A DNA stretch of 64,000 bases. Source: Enteractinococcus fodinae (lineage in GTDB: Bacteria; Actinomycetota; Actinomycetes; Actinomycetales; Micrococcaceae). The stretch is taken from assembly GCF_031458395.1 (NCBI RefSeq), contig NZ_JAVDYJ010000001.1:1240001-1304000 (forward strand), read 5' to 3'. Under the pieces are notes generated by a model, which had not been told where the DNA came from, made no database searches, and was given only the letters and a program-made list of their open reading frames with translations. Positions 55,682-64,000 of this stretch are shown piece after piece. The position numbers were made by a program, and so were the translations under genes. The number at the start of each line of letters is the position of its first letter. The first letter of the stretch is position 1.

Positions 55682-56218
55682 CTATGAGCCCACGGTCGCT
55701 GAGAGAGTCTTCTTGACGAGTACTCTGGTGCCGGCGATACGGTCATGAAGCGCTCGGCCTTTGCCGAATGCGGCGCTTCCGATCATGAGGGCGAGTAAGA
55801 GATAGGTGCTTACTACGGCTGCAATGGTTAGCGGTTCCTGATCGTCAAAACCACCAAAAGCCGCGCCCACGGCAACCGTGTGACCAAGCTGCCAAGGGAT
55901 AGCGATTTTGACGACGTTGCGCAACAAGGCTCGACTGAAGCTGAGTGGCTCGCCAAGCTCGTCTTGGACTTGCAGACCATAGCGACGCTTGCCCGGTGTT
56001 GCACCGCTAGCGCTGGCTTCTCGATGTGCAGCCAGTAGCGTTGCAACGGTTGGGGGTATGGCACTGGCCGCTAAGACAAACCACCGATGGCTACCCCATT
56101 CCGCTTGCTGCGCGAGCAGCCCCAGGGGCACCGTGGCCACGGCAATGCCAAGATACCCAACGCAGTCGCGCAGATAAGCCTTGCCACGGGAAATTGCGAG
56201 AGGATGAAGAGCAGCCAT
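55682..56218 (-). CDS. RDD-family membrane protein
   Basis: 178 residues, four or so transmembrane helices. RDD domain features: YLRDCVGYLGIAVATVPLG near the N-terminus with the Arg-Asp element, ASGATPGKRRYGLQVQDELG (about 91-110) and RALLRNVVK, and LHDRIAGTRVL at the C-terminus. Function of RDD proteins is mostly unknown (some act as ion antiporters). ATG start at 56218. Lone gene on the minus strand. Confidence 0.85.
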   Translation of the reverse strand: MAALHPLAISRGKAYLRDCVGYLGIAVATVPLGLLAQQAEWGSHRWFVLAASAIPPTVATLLAAHREASASGATPGKRRYGLQVQDELGEPLSFSRALLRNVVKIAIPWQLGHTVAVGAAFGGFDDQEPLTIAAVVSTYLLLALMIGSAAFGKGRALHDRIAGTRVLVKKTLSATVGS

Positions 56219-56475
56219 GACTCACGCTAACCCGTCGTCACTGAGTCTGTCGATCGTCCCGGCTAGTTTCGCGTATTCGCCCTACGATTGACTCTCTCAT
56301 GAGAGTACCTGGAGCCGCGCAGGGCTCTCAGTGTTGAACAAGCTGGCCGGCACAGACGGCGAGATGAAGTACCGTACTGATGCCGGTATCTTGGCATCCT
56401 GGTACAGCACCGTCATCACACCTAGGGTTACTGCTACCGAAGTATTACGTGTGCGAGTTATGACAGGAGTATCAC

Positions 56476-57162
56476 ATGGCGAACTTTTTACTCCTGCATG
56501 GCGCAGCATCGACGGGCTGGCTCTGGCACCGAGTGACGCCAGAGCTGCATCAAGCCGGTCACGCAACGGTCGCTCCCAATCTCCCGTGCGCCGATGCGAC
56601 AGCAGATCTGCACACCTACCTTGATGTCGCGTGTACTGCCGCCGCAACATTTGGTGATGCTTCGCTGACGGTCGTTGCGCAATCCCTGGCCGGTTTGATG
56701 GTGCCTGCGCTCGTTGCTCGGCTACCGGTGGATCGTATCGTGTTGGTCGCGGCGATGATCCCACGTCCCGACGAAACCGGGATGCAGTGGTGGCAGGCGA
56801 CAGGCCAGCAACAGGCACAACGTGCCTATCTGGAATCATTAGGCTTCTCAGCCGACGATGCCCAAGATCCGGAAGTCGTCTTCATTCATGACTTCGACGA
56901 GGACTTGAAAGCCGAGTCCATCCACCACGTCCCCGAACAGCATCCCGGTCCGTTACAGACACCGGTAGAGTTCGAATCGTGGCCACAAGTGCCCACTCAC
57001 GTGATCGCTGCCGAAGCAGATCGGCTCTTTCCGCTGGATTTTATGCGACAACAAGCTATGGATCGTCTGGGGATCGAACCGGATGTCATCCCGGGCGGTC
57101 ACCTCGCGCCGCTTACGCAGCCGACTGCCCTTGGACGCCTATTGCTGCAGTACCAGTCTTGA
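56476..57162 (+). CDS. Alpha/beta hydrolase
   Basis: 228 residues. Oxyanion strand FLLLHGAASTGWLWHRV (4-20), nucleophile elbow VVAQSLAGLMVPAL with Ser near 69 (A-Q-S-L-A, the first Gly of G-x-S-x-G replaced), acid in EADRLFPLDF and catalytic His in GGHLAPL near 213. Similar to small esterases/hydrolases such as the hydroxynitrile lyase-like group. RBS ACAGGAG seven bases before the ATG. Substrate unknown; probably co-transcribed with the cupin after it (9 bases apart to its RBS). Confidence 0.85.
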   Translation: MANFLLLHGAASTGWLWHRVTPELHQAGHATVAPNLPCADATADLHTYLDVACTAAATFGDASLTVVAQSLAGLMVPALVARLPVDRIVLVAAMIPRPDETGMQWWQATGQQQAQRAYLESLGFSADDAQDPEVVFIHDFDEDLKAESIHHVPEQHPGPLQTPVEFESWPQVPTHVIAAEADRLFPLDFMRQQAMDRLGIEPDVIPGGHLAPLTQPTALGRLLLQYQS

Positions 57163-57183
57163 CGTTACCGAATGGAGGTTGTC

Positions 57184-57519
57184 ATGATTACCATCACGAA
57201 CCGCGAAGCTGTGCAGGAACCCGACTCCATCACAGCCCTTTTCACCGGGGCTGATCATCAGGCCGACGTGTCATTCTTCTGGGTGGATTCACCACCCGGA
57301 GAGGGGCAAGAGTATCACTGGCATCCATATGCCGAGACGTGGGTCGTGCTGCACGGTGAGGCACAGATCGATACCCAAGATGAACAACAGCGTGCATACC
57401 CCGGAGACATCGTTACGGTCACAGCGCGAACGGTCCACCGGTACATTGCCGGCGGTGACGACAACCTCCGGATGATCTGCATCCACCCTTCGCCACGAGT
57501 CGTTGAAGAGTTTGTCTAG
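57184..57519 (+). CDS. Small cupin-domain protein
   Basis: 111 residues. Single-domain cupin with motif 1 HWHPYAETWVVLHGEA (46-61: His, His, Glu) and motif 2 YPGDIVTVTARTVHRYIA with the later His. A metal-binding beta-barrel; activity unknown. ATG at 57184 has GGAGG seven bases upstream, itself starting in an earlier in-frame ATG at 57172, which is less likely the start. Confidence 0.85.
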   Translation: MITITNREAVQEPDSITALFTGADHQADVSFFWVDSPPGEGQEYHWHPYAETWVVLHGEAQIDTQDEQQRAYPGDIVTVTARTVHRYIAGGDDNLRMICIHPSPRVVEEFV

Positions 57520-57557
57520 TTCATGCGCGACTTGGTTTGAAGTTCTACGAATGCAAA

Positions 57558-57593
57558 AGACCGGCATGAACTTTTGAAAGTTCATGCCGGTCT
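57558..57593 (+). terminator. Terminator after the cupin gene
   Basis: AGACCGGCATGAACTTT and its complement form a 17-bp near-perfect stem (loop about TTGA) just before the tRNA-His, which is on the other strand; it may serve both. Confidence 0.85.
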
Positions 57594-57599
57594 ATACCG

Positions 57600-57673
57600 G
57601 GTGAGTAACGGGGCTTGAACCCGCGACCTTCTGGACCACAACCAGACGCTCTACCGACTGAGCTATACCCACC
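57600..57673 (-). tRNA. tRNA-His (anticodon GTG)
   Basis: Cloverleaf on the minus strand: acceptor GTGGGTA with TACTCAC, an extra G at -1 opposite C73 as required for tRNA-His, D-arm GCTCAGTCGGTAGAGC, anticodon stem TCTGG/CCAGA around TTGTGGT (anticodon GTG), TPsiC arm GGGTTCAAGCCC. CCA is not encoded. Confidence 0.96.
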
Positions 57674-57745
57674 ACGTCGAGACAAACTCGACCGGGGTTG
57701 TCATCAGACAACGCCCTTCAGTATAGCCCAGATTTTTAGTTCTGC

Positions 57746-58429
57746 CTAATCCTGGTCCCGGACGAGCTCTGGCTCAGCATAGAGCACTAATTCGTCCCGA
57801 ATTTTGCGAGCTTCGTCGACACTCGGGCCCGGAGGAGGGACCATGATCGCTTCGCGGTAATAGCGCAGCTCGTTGATCGAGTCGGTGATATCACCCAGTG
57901 CGCGGTGGTTCCCCAGCTTCTGCGGTGATTTTTCATACGCATGCGGATACCAGCGTTTGGCGAGTTCTTTGATGGAGGACACATCGACGATGCGGTAATG
58001 CAGGTGCGCGGCCAGTTCTGGCATTTCTTCAAACAGGAATCGCTGGTCCTGGCCCACGGTATTGCCCGCCAGGAGCGCGGTGCGGGGTTCAGGGCAGTAC
58101 TGTTTGACGTAGTCCAGCAGTACCGCTTCGGCTTCGGCTGCGCTGACCCCGTGTTCCCACTGTTCGGCCAGACCGTTGCTGCGGTGCATCTCCACCACGA
58201 CCGGATCCATCTGTTCCACGGCTGCCAGGGGTGGTTTGATGATGATATCGATACCGTCGTCGAGGATGTTGAGGTCCGCGTCGGTGATGATAATGGCCAC
58301 TTCGACCAGGGCATCTATGCCGGGGTAGAGGCCGGTCATCTCGGCATCGAGCCAGACCAGGTTGCGGCTCTGGTCTTGCGAGGCAGCCGATGCCGGCTCG
58401 AATGGTTCGGGTGTTTTAGTGTTGTCCAA
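57746..58429 (-). CDS. orn: Oligoribonuclease
   Basis: 227 residues. DEDDh 3'-5' exonuclease that finishes RNA decay by cutting 2-5 nt RNAs (and pGpG). Motif I WLDAEMTGL (Asp28, Glu30), motif II DADLNILDDGI, VGQDQRFL (Asp), and motif III HRALGDITDSI with His and Asp. TTG start at 58429 with GGAG seven bases upstream gives a 27-residue N-terminus before WLDAEMTG; the open frame extends to 58918 only because no stop intervenes. Minus strand, divergent from the MptB-like genes. Confidence 0.94.
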   Translation of the reverse strand: MDNTKTPEPFEPASAASQDQSRNLVWLDAEMTGLYPGIDALVEVAIIITDADLNILDDGIDIIIKPPLAAVEQMDPVVVEMHRSNGLAEQWEHGVSAAEAEAVLLDYVKQYCPEPRTALLAGNTVGQDQRFLFEEMPELAAHLHYRIVDVSSIKELAKRWYPHAYEKSPQKLGNHRALGDITDSINELRYYREAIMVPPPGPSVDEARKIRDELVLYAEPELVRDQD

Positions 58430-58532
58430 GATATTTCTCCTACCTAAGGTGTCGAAGTTTAGCCTACCGATGTCCGGTGATACATTTATCCCCAACGTCA
58501 TTGATATCAAACTGACTGAGTGAAAGCCGTTG

Positions 58533-60125
58533 ATGACCACCTTGGAAAATGCCCCGCGGGGCACAACAATGCATGCCTGGCCGGCCATAATGATCGGGTT
58601 CCTGGGCTCCGTGGTGCTCACCATCGGTTCGTGGTCAGTCGGGTGGGTGGCCCCGAACTCCGGCATTAACTCAGCCCAATGGCTGGCGCCGTTCCGGACC
58701 ACCGAACTCGGTGTCACTATCGGCACAGTGTTGCTGACGCTTGGTGCCTGGGGCATGATCTGGGGTTGGCTGCGCCTGGGCCGGGTGCTACGGCGTCCGA
58801 CCCGAGAGTACCGGGGCAAATACGAATTCGCACCCGGCGGGATGCGGATCACCAACTGGGCGGTAGCGATCTGGTCGCTACCGCAATTATTTGCCCTGAC
58901 GATCTTCTCGCGTGACATGCTGGCCTACCTGAACCAGGGCCGCCAGGTGCTGGCCGGTCAGAATCCGTATGCCGAGGGCATCTCGAATTTACCGAACTGG
59001 TTTCAGCTGGGCACCGACACCATGTGGGCCGAAGACGCCACGCCGTACGGGCCGATGTTTTTGTGGATCGAAGCCGCCGTCGTTGGGCTGACCGGCGCGG
59101 ACCAACCCGACGCCGCAATTTTCCTGTTCCGGCTGGCATCCCTGGGCGGTGTCGCCCTGATCATGTATTACGTGCCGAAACTGGCCGAAATGCAAGGCTG
59201 GGATCCAGCACGTGCCCAATGGATCTCGGCGGCCAATCCGCTGTTCATCATCTCGTTTGTCGCCTCCGGACATAACGACTCGCTCATGGTCGGGTTCATG
59301 GTCGCAGCGATCTACGCGGTCTGGCGCGGCCACGGCCTGCTGGCAGTCCTGCTGATGAGCGTATCGATCGGCATGAAAGTCATCTCGATTGTGCTGCTGC
59401 CCTTCATCGGACTGTGGTGGGCCGGTCGGAACGCTTCGTGGTTGAAAATCTTTTGGTACTGGTTCCTCACCCTGGGGCTGACCGTGGTGATCATGCTGGG
59501 CGTCGGCTGGCTCAACGGTTACGGGCTGGACTGGGTGCGCGTCATCGCCGGCACCGGTTCGATCTGGAGTTTCTGGTCACCGGTCGGTGCCGGGGGAGAG
59601 CTGCTGCGCGTGGCCGTGGTCGAATTAGGCGCCGGTGACGGTGAATGGGTCATGCCCACCGTCCGGCTGATCGGACGCGTCCTGTCGGTGCTCATCGTGC
59701 TGGTACTGATGTTTGTCGGCACCTACGACCAAATCCTCGCCCGAGCCACCTGGTCTTTTGCTGCCATCGTGGTGCTGTCCCCGGTTATCCATCCGTGGTA
59801 TCTGCTGTGGCTGCTGCCGCTGTTTGTTATGTTGGGCATCAAGTCGAATTGGCAACTGCGCTGGGTCATCTTTACCGTGGTGTTTTTCACCGCCTACGGG
59901 GCCGGTGATCAGCTCTATGTCTGGCAATTTTTGGAGATGGGCGGGCTGATGCAGTCGCTGTCCTGGGGGCTGTCGGTGGTGCTGGCCATCTGGGTGCTGT
60001 TTCTGGATCCTTGGACCTCTCCGATGTTTCGCAATGAGTGGCACCTACGCCAAAGCTGGCGCCGGGCAGTGCTGGCATACCGACGCTGGAAAACCCAACG
60101 CGGTTTCGGGGCGAGGAAAACATGA
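58533..60125 (+). CDS. MptB-type alpha-1,6-mannosyltransferase (GT-C), first copy
   Basis: 530 residues, about 12 membrane helices. MptB-like enzymes take mannose from polyprenyl-phosphate-mannose and extend the mannan core of lipomannan-type glycolipids. Family text: FSRDMLAYLNQGRQVLAGQNPYAEG (about 130) with the Asp of the GT-C motif, and WAEDATPYGPMFLWIEA (about 165). Start ATG 58533 with GAAAG upstream. Overlaps the second copy by four bases (ATGA). Confidence 0.88.
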   Translation: MTTLENAPRGTTMHAWPAIMIGFLGSVVLTIGSWSVGWVAPNSGINSAQWLAPFRTTELGVTIGTVLLTLGAWGMIWGWLRLGRVLRRPTREYRGKYEFAPGGMRITNWAVAIWSLPQLFALTIFSRDMLAYLNQGRQVLAGQNPYAEGISNLPNWFQLGTDTMWAEDATPYGPMFLWIEAAVVGLTGADQPDAAIFLFRLASLGGVALIMYYVPKLAEMQGWDPARAQWISAANPLFIISFVASGHNDSLMVGFMVAAIYAVWRGHGLLAVLLMSVSIGMKVISIVLLPFIGLWWAGRNASWLKIFWYWFLTLGLTVVIMLGVGWLNGYGLDWVRVIAGTGSIWSFWSPVGAGGELLRVAVVELGAGDGEWVMPTVRLIGRVLSVLIVLVLMFVGTYDQILARATWSFAAIVVLSPVIHPWYLLWLLPLFVMLGIKSNWQLRWVIFTVVFFTAYGAGDQLYVWQFLEMGGLMQSLSWGLSVVLAIWVLFLDPWTSPMFRNEWHLRQSWRRAVLAYRRWKTQRGFGARKT

Positions 60126-61723
60126 CCAAAGCCTACGTTCCGTCCCGCATCGACACCGACCCCGGTCACCACATCCGTGTGGGCCTGGTCGCGGCCATCA
60201 TCATTATGATCGCCTCCTGGGGCGTGGGATGGTTACCCCAAGCCCAAAACTCCTGGTTCGCCGGGACCACCGTGCTCAACCCGTTGCGCGTATGGACTAC
60301 CGGGGCCACCGTCAGCGCCATCGGACTGGTCATCGGCGGCCTGCTGCTCATCCGGTCATGGCTGCGACTCGGACAAGCCCTGCAGCTGCCCTACACAATC
60401 GCCGATAACGGACCGAACCTGGGCACCGCCAAAGAATCCGCGCGCAAGCACCGCGTCAACGACCACAAGCTCTCGGTCATCAACCGGGCCATCCGCTACT
60501 GGACCATCCCGTTACTATTCACCTTTCCGATCATGTCCCGGGACGTGTTTTCCTATCTCGCCCAGGGTCGTTTGCTCCACGCCGGAATCGACCCCTACGG
60601 CCAAGGCGTCTCCTCGCTACCCGGCTGGTTCATGACCGGAGCTGACTCCCTATGGGCCCAATCGCCATCCCCCTACGGCCCGGCCTTCTTGCTCATCTCG
60701 CAGCTGGTCTGGTTTCTCACCGACGGGGGACCCGAATGGGCCATCATGATCTTCCGGGCATTATTTGTTGGCGGGATGGTCATGTGTATGTGGGCCGTGC
60801 CGCGACTGGCTCGCCGCTTCGGCGCTCGCGGGGACTGGGCCCAATGGATCTTCATCGCCAACCCACTGTTTGGTCTGTACATGATCGCCGGCGCCCACAA
60901 CGACACTCTCATGCTGGGGCTGCTGCTCACCGGGCTGTACTTTCTCAATCCGAACTGGCCGCCAGAAAACCGACGACGACGCATCCTGTTGGGCTTCGTG
61001 CTGCTGGGAGCCTCGATCGCGGTCAAACCCCTGACCGTGTTGGTCCTGCCCTTTGCTGGCATGCTGCTCATCTGGCGGCCCGGGGCGAGGGTGTCCTATC
61101 GGGCGCGCCTGAAGGTCTGGGCCAAATCCGTGGTCGTCGTCGGGGTCCTACTCACGGCCTTAGGGGCGGTGACCGGACTGTGGTTCGGCTGGATCCCCGC
61201 GATGATGACCTCCGGGTCAGCCGCTTTCCCGTATGCCCCCTTCGGTCTGTTGGGGCTTGGCATCGGCTGGCTGGTTGATCTGATCTGGCGCACCGGTATC
61301 GAACCGGTGGCCGACGTTGTCTATAGCTTGGGCACCGTCGCAATCGCCGCGGTGACCGCGTGGCTGGCGCTGCTGCCGCGGCCCAAACACCCGGTGTTCT
61401 CCGCGGCCCTGGCCTTATCGACCGCCGTGTTGCTGGCACCGGTCTTCCAACCCTGGTACATACTGTGGCTCGTACCGTTATTTGCCGTCACGGCCCGCTG
61501 GCACGGCTGGGCCTCGTCACTGCTCTACCTATTAGTCGCCGTGCTCGTGGTGGTCGGCGTCGTCGACCAACTCGCCGTCTCCCAATGGATCCCGCTGCTG
61601 CCGCTGCGCATTCTGACCGGCATGATCGGGCTGATCGGCATCGTCATCTTGGTGTTCCTTGACCCGCTCACCCGAAGGGCATTCCCCAGCACACCCAAAG
61701 CAGCAAAAGCGTCCAAGGTGTAG
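60122..61723 (+). CDS. MptB-type alpha-1,6-mannosyltransferase (GT-C), second copy
   Basis: 533 residues, polytopic. Parallel landmarks to the first copy: MSRDVFSYLAQGRLLHAGIDPYGQG (about 135) and WAQSPSPYGPAFLLIS (about 175), then AGAHNDTLMLGL. The two proteins are clearly related but diverged, so an old tandem duplication with split roles (for example initiating and elongating transfer) is likely. ATG start overlaps the upstream stop. GC content of this pair is higher than in the accessory regions. Confidence 0.88.
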   Translation: MTKAYVPSRIDTDPGHHIRVGLVAAIIIMIASWGVGWLPQAQNSWFAGTTVLNPLRVWTTGATVSAIGLVIGGLLLIRSWLRLGQALQLPYTIADNGPNLGTAKESARKHRVNDHKLSVINRAIRYWTIPLLFTFPIMSRDVFSYLAQGRLLHAGIDPYGQGVSSLPGWFMTGADSLWAQSPSPYGPAFLLISQLVWFLTDGGPEWAIMIFRALFVGGMVMCMWAVPRLARRFGARGDWAQWIFIANPLFGLYMIAGAHNDTLMLGLLLTGLYFLNPNWPPENRRRRILLGFVLLGASIAVKPLTVLVLPFAGMLLIWRPGARVSYRARLKVWAKSVVVVGVLLTALGAVTGLWFGWIPAMMTSGSAAFPYAPFGLLGLGIGWLVDLIWRTGIEPVADVVYSLGTVAIAAVTAWLALLPRPKHPVFSAALALSTAVLLAPVFQPWYILWLVPLFAVTARWHGWASSLLYLLVAVLVVVGVVDQLAVSQWIPLLPLRILTGMIGLIGIVILVFLDPLTRRAFPSTPKAAKASKV

Positions 61724-61817
61724 CAACCAGGCCCTGAGCTGCCCGATGCGAAATCGGTGAAAATTCTTCGCACCAGAGGGGTTGTCCCCACCGGTGCCCA
61801 TCCAGCAGTGTGAAACT

Positions 61818-62771
61818 ATGACCACCACGAATTCCCAGCCAGTACGAGACGTCATCATTATCGGAGGCGGAGCCGCCGGACTGAACGCGGCCCTGGTGTT
61901 GGCCCGAGCGCGTCGGAGTGTCACCGTCGTCGACGCCCGACAACCACGCAACGCACCATCCGCCGCGGCGCACGGCATGCTCGGCAACGAGGGCATCAAC
62001 CCCCTCGAGCTGCTCGACCGTGGCAGAGCCGAAGCCCAGAGCTATGGCGCAGAAATCCTGACCGCAACGGTGGATGCGGCACGTCCCGACGGGCAAGGGT
62101 ATCTGGTACGTCTGCATGATGGACGCGAACTCCAAGCCGCACAACTGGTCGTCGCGACCGGGGTACGAGACGTTCTGCCCGACATCGAAGGGCTCAGCGC
62201 GCGGTGGGGCAAGGACGTTATTCATTGCCCGTATTGTCACGGCTGGGAAATCCGCGACCAAACCATCGGGATTATCGCCACCAGCGCGACCTCTGCCTAC
62301 CAGGCGATGCTATTTCAACAGTGGTCCCAGAACATCACCCTCTTCAGCAACGGCTACGAATTTGAGGCCGAAGCCTTGGACACCCTGGCTGCGCTGAACA
62401 TCCCCGTCATTGACACACCGGTGGCTGCCGTCGAAATAACCGATGATGCGGTGACCGGCTTGCGCCTCACGGACGGGCGAACGTTCAGCCTGCAAGTGGT
62501 CGGCGTCTCCAGCGGCAAGCGGGTCAATCTTGACGGGCTGGAAGCCCTGGGTCTGGAAACCTATGACAATCCCGAGGGCACCTTCTTACGCGCCGACGAT
62601 ACCGGCCACACCAACGTTGCGGGTGTGTGGGCTGCCGGCAACGTGATGGACCCGGAGATACAAATCAGCGAATGTGCCTCCCAAGGCGCACGCGTAGCCG
62701 TCACCATCAACAACGAGCTGGTCTTCTCCAGGGCCGACGCCGCGCTCGCAGCAGCTCGGCAGGCAACCTAG
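61818..62771 (+). CDS. Thioredoxin reductase-like NAD(P)/FAD flavoprotein
   Basis: 317 residues. FAD-binding IIGGGAAGLNAAL (14-26), redox-active CPYCHGWE (Cys137, Cys140), VVATGVRDVLPDIEG (112-126), and a C-terminal FAD motif VAGVWAAGNVMD. The CPYCHGWE form marks a TrxB-like group (including actinobacterial and Deinococcus proteins) whose partner is not always thioredoxin. No trxA lies next to it. Start at ATG 61818 (MTTTNSQPVRDVIIIGGG); the longer frame from 61782 has no advantage. Confidence 0.85.
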   Translation: MTTTNSQPVRDVIIIGGGAAGLNAALVLARARRSVTVVDARQPRNAPSAAAHGMLGNEGINPLELLDRGRAEAQSYGAEILTATVDAARPDGQGYLVRLHDGRELQAAQLVVATGVRDVLPDIEGLSARWGKDVIHCPYCHGWEIRDQTIGIIATSATSAYQAMLFQQWSQNITLFSNGYEFEAEALDTLAALNIPVIDTPVAAVEITDDAVTGLRLTDGRTFSLQVVGVSSGKRVNLDGLEALGLETYDNPEGTFLRADDTGHTNVAGVWAAGNVMDPEIQISECASQGARVAVTINNELVFSRADAALAAARQAT

Positions 62772-62834
62772 TGGCCGCTGGGCAGAGAAACAAATCGGCA
62801 CCTGATTCACTGAACCAGGTGCCGATGCATTTTG

Positions 62835-62908
62835 CGCCCCAGGAGGGACTCGAACCCCCGACCTACGGATTAGAAGGCCGTTGCTCTATCCAGCTGAGCT
62901 ACTGAGGC
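62835..62908 (-). tRNA. tRNA-Arg (anticodon TCT)
   Basis: Minus-strand cloverleaf: acceptor GCCTCAG with CTGGGGC (one G-T), D-arm GCTCAGCTGGATAGAGC, anticodon stem ACGGC/ TCCGT-side pairing around CTTCTAA (anticodon TCT, AGA codon), TPsiC arm GGGGTTCGAGTCCC. CCA not encoded. Confidence 0.95.
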
Positions 62909-63070
62909 AACAGGGGACAGTCTACCTAAAATGTTGTCCACATCCCTAACTGAGATGCCTGTGTTATCCACATTCTACTGCTTGGTGCGAGGAGATTCGT
63001 GTGGCACCGCCTTGACTGGAAGGTATTCGAAATGCCCTTCGAATACTCGCTTTCGTGAAAGGACTTGCTC

Positions 63071-63523
63071 ATGAAAACCCAATTGACCGTCCGAGGCAAC
63101 GTGGCGACCGCGCCGCGCAGGGTCGTCACCGATTCCGGCATGGTGATTGCCGAATTCCGACTGGCCGCCACCGAACGTCACTTCAATCGCCAAACGCAGG
63201 AGTGGGAAGACGGCAACACCTCCTGGTACACCGTCTCAGCGTTCCGCCGCCTGGCCGAAAACATTTTCCGCTCCTTTAGTGTTGGTGACCCCGTCATTGT
63301 CACCGGCAAGCTGAGCATCAAGCAGTGGACTTCGAAGGATGAGTCCAAGCGCGGGACCACGCCTGAGCTGACCGCTGATAGCGCCGGGCACGATCTGCTG
63401 CTGGGGTTCACGGATTTCACCCGCTACACCAAAACCAAGCCGCAAGTCGTTGAAGAAACCTACGAGGAGGATGGCCCGCTGGTGGAGCACGGGTGGGAAG
63501 AACCCGAGCCTATGACCGCCTAA
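63071..63523 (+). CDS. ssb: Single-stranded DNA-binding protein
   Basis: 150 residues. OB-fold SSB: MKTQLTVRGNVATAPRRVV at the start, EFRLAATERHFNRQTQEW (about 29-46), NTSWYTVSAFRRLAEN (about 50-65), GDPVIVTGKLSIKQW. A short acidic tail (EEPEPMTA) stands where SSB usually ends in DDEIPF-type tips, and the linker is short, so this may be a second, specialised SSB rather than the main replication protein. ATG 63071 has AAAGGA nine bases upstream. Confidence 0.9.
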   Translation: MKTQLTVRGNVATAPRRVVTDSGMVIAEFRLAATERHFNRQTQEWEDGNTSWYTVSAFRRLAENIFRSFSVGDPVIVTGKLSIKQWTSKDESKRGTTPELTADSAGHDLLLGFTDFTRYTKTKPQVVEETYEEDGPLVEHGWEEPEPMTA

Positions 63524-63602
63524 TGTTCGCTAGGAAGTGGATCGGTTGTCGCAGCGGGATAAGAATTACATTCTGCCGCGGCAACCGACTACTGTAGTGC
63601 CT

Positions 63603-64000
63603 ATGGCCGAATTTATTTATCAGATGATCAAAGCTCGCAAAAAAGTGGGCGACAAGGTCATCCTTGACGACGTAACCATGTCCTTTTTCCCCGGCGCCAA
63701 GATCGGTATGGTCGGACCCAACGGTGCCGGTAAATCCACCATCTTGAAAATTATGGCGGGCCTGGATGAGCCCTCCAACGGCGATGCGTGGCTGTCACCA
63801 GGGTACTCAGTAGGGATCCTGCTGCAGGAACCACCGCTGACGGAAGACAAAACCGTCCTAGAAAACGTGCAAGAAGGCGTTGGTGAGGTGTACCAGCAGC
63901 TGCAGCGTTTTAACCAAATTTCGGCCGAGATGGCTGAACCCGACGCAGACTTCGAAGCGCTCATGGACGAAATGGGCAAACTCCAAGAAGCTATCGACGC
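63603..64000 (+). CDS. ettA: Energy-dependent translational throttle protein EttA, N-terminal part (runs off the window)
   Basis: The frame from ATG 63603 is open to the edge. It starts MAEFIYQMIKARKKVGDK and has an ABC-F ATPase N-terminus: Walker A GPNGAGKST (about residues 40-48) and ILQEPPL-type Q-loop text (about 77, seen as VGILLQEPPLTEDKTV). EttA is the ABC-F protein that gates the ribosome according to ATP/ADP. Truncated by the window at about residue 132. Confidence 0.9.
   Translation, partial: MAEFIYQMIKARKKVGDKVILDDVTMSFFPGAKIGMVGPNGAGKSTILKIMAGLDEPSNGDAWLSPGYSVGILLQEPPLTEDKTVLENVQEGVGEVYQQLQRFNQISAEMAEPDADFEALMDEMGKLQEAID

Overview
The window looks like a chromosome segment of a high-GC Gram-positive bacterium of the Micrococcaceae type (Actinobacteria), with only moderate GC for that group. 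The signs are a homodimeric AceE next to a PucR/FasR-type regulator and a fabD-fabH-acpP-fabF cluster, the actinobacterial families DUF2469, DUF3145 and DUF3052, tandem MptB-like mannosyltransferases, a long GapB-type GAPDH, and many GTG/TTG starts. A genus cannot be fixed from the sequence alone; Yaniella- or Enteractinococcus-like lineages would fit.

Layout. (1) 1-3.9 kb: AT-rich cell-envelope polysaccharide genes (TupA-like ATP-grasp, a large two-domain glycosyltransferase, a small membrane protein). (2) 4.2-12.6 kb: housekeeping run rimM-trmD-rplS-lepB-lepB-rnhB-DUF2469-yraN-comM-dprA-xerC. The usual upstream partners rpsP and the KH protein are absent, so the polysaccharide genes sit at a rearrangement boundary. 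(3) 12.8-22.5 kb: DUF3145, the fatty-acid synthesis cluster (fabF, acpP, fabH, fabD, fasR-like) and aceE on the minus strand, then DUF3052 and an AhpE-like peroxiredoxin. (4) 22.6-35.7 kb: an accessory region after a tRNA-Val. It holds a broken membrane-protein gene, a decayed acyltransferase split by an IS21-family element, a secreted amidase with three near-identical SH3 repeats, an IS3 remnant, an intact paralogous acyltransferase and an APH-fold kinase. (5) 35.8-43.9 kb: SDR/DUF2867 protein, FMN-binding stress protein, PPK2, MFS transporter, cysE, cysK, msrA and a membrane metal-dependent hydrolase. (6) 43.9-46 kb: VapBC remnant and an orphan cyanophycin-synthetase-like ATP-grasp. (7) 46-64 kb: LysM-NlpC/P60 peptidase, Nif3-like protein, a coiled-coil protein that has lost its zinc-ribbon cysteines, yaaA, RNase P RNA, an anchored HNH nuclease, GAPDH, def, a MhuD-like monooxygenase, a Bcr/CflA transporter, several small genes, tRNA-His, orn, two MptB-like genes, a TrxB-like flavoprotein, tRNA-Arg, ssb and the start of ettA.

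How the genes fit together. The recurrent theme in the accessory parts is the cell envelope: polymer assembly (region 1), O-acylation and wall hydrolysis (region 4), and mannosyl transfer and wall peptidases (region 7). The acyltransferase/amidase block is the most dynamic part: duplication, stepwise gene decay, IS insertion and recent in-gene repeat amplification can all be read from the bases. I saw no CRISPR array, prophage or recognisable defence island. The most unusual single signals are the helically phased CGTTATC/CGTTACC repeats in front of the NlpC/P60 gene, the zinc-ribbon protein without its zinc ligands, and the triplicated SH3 unit.
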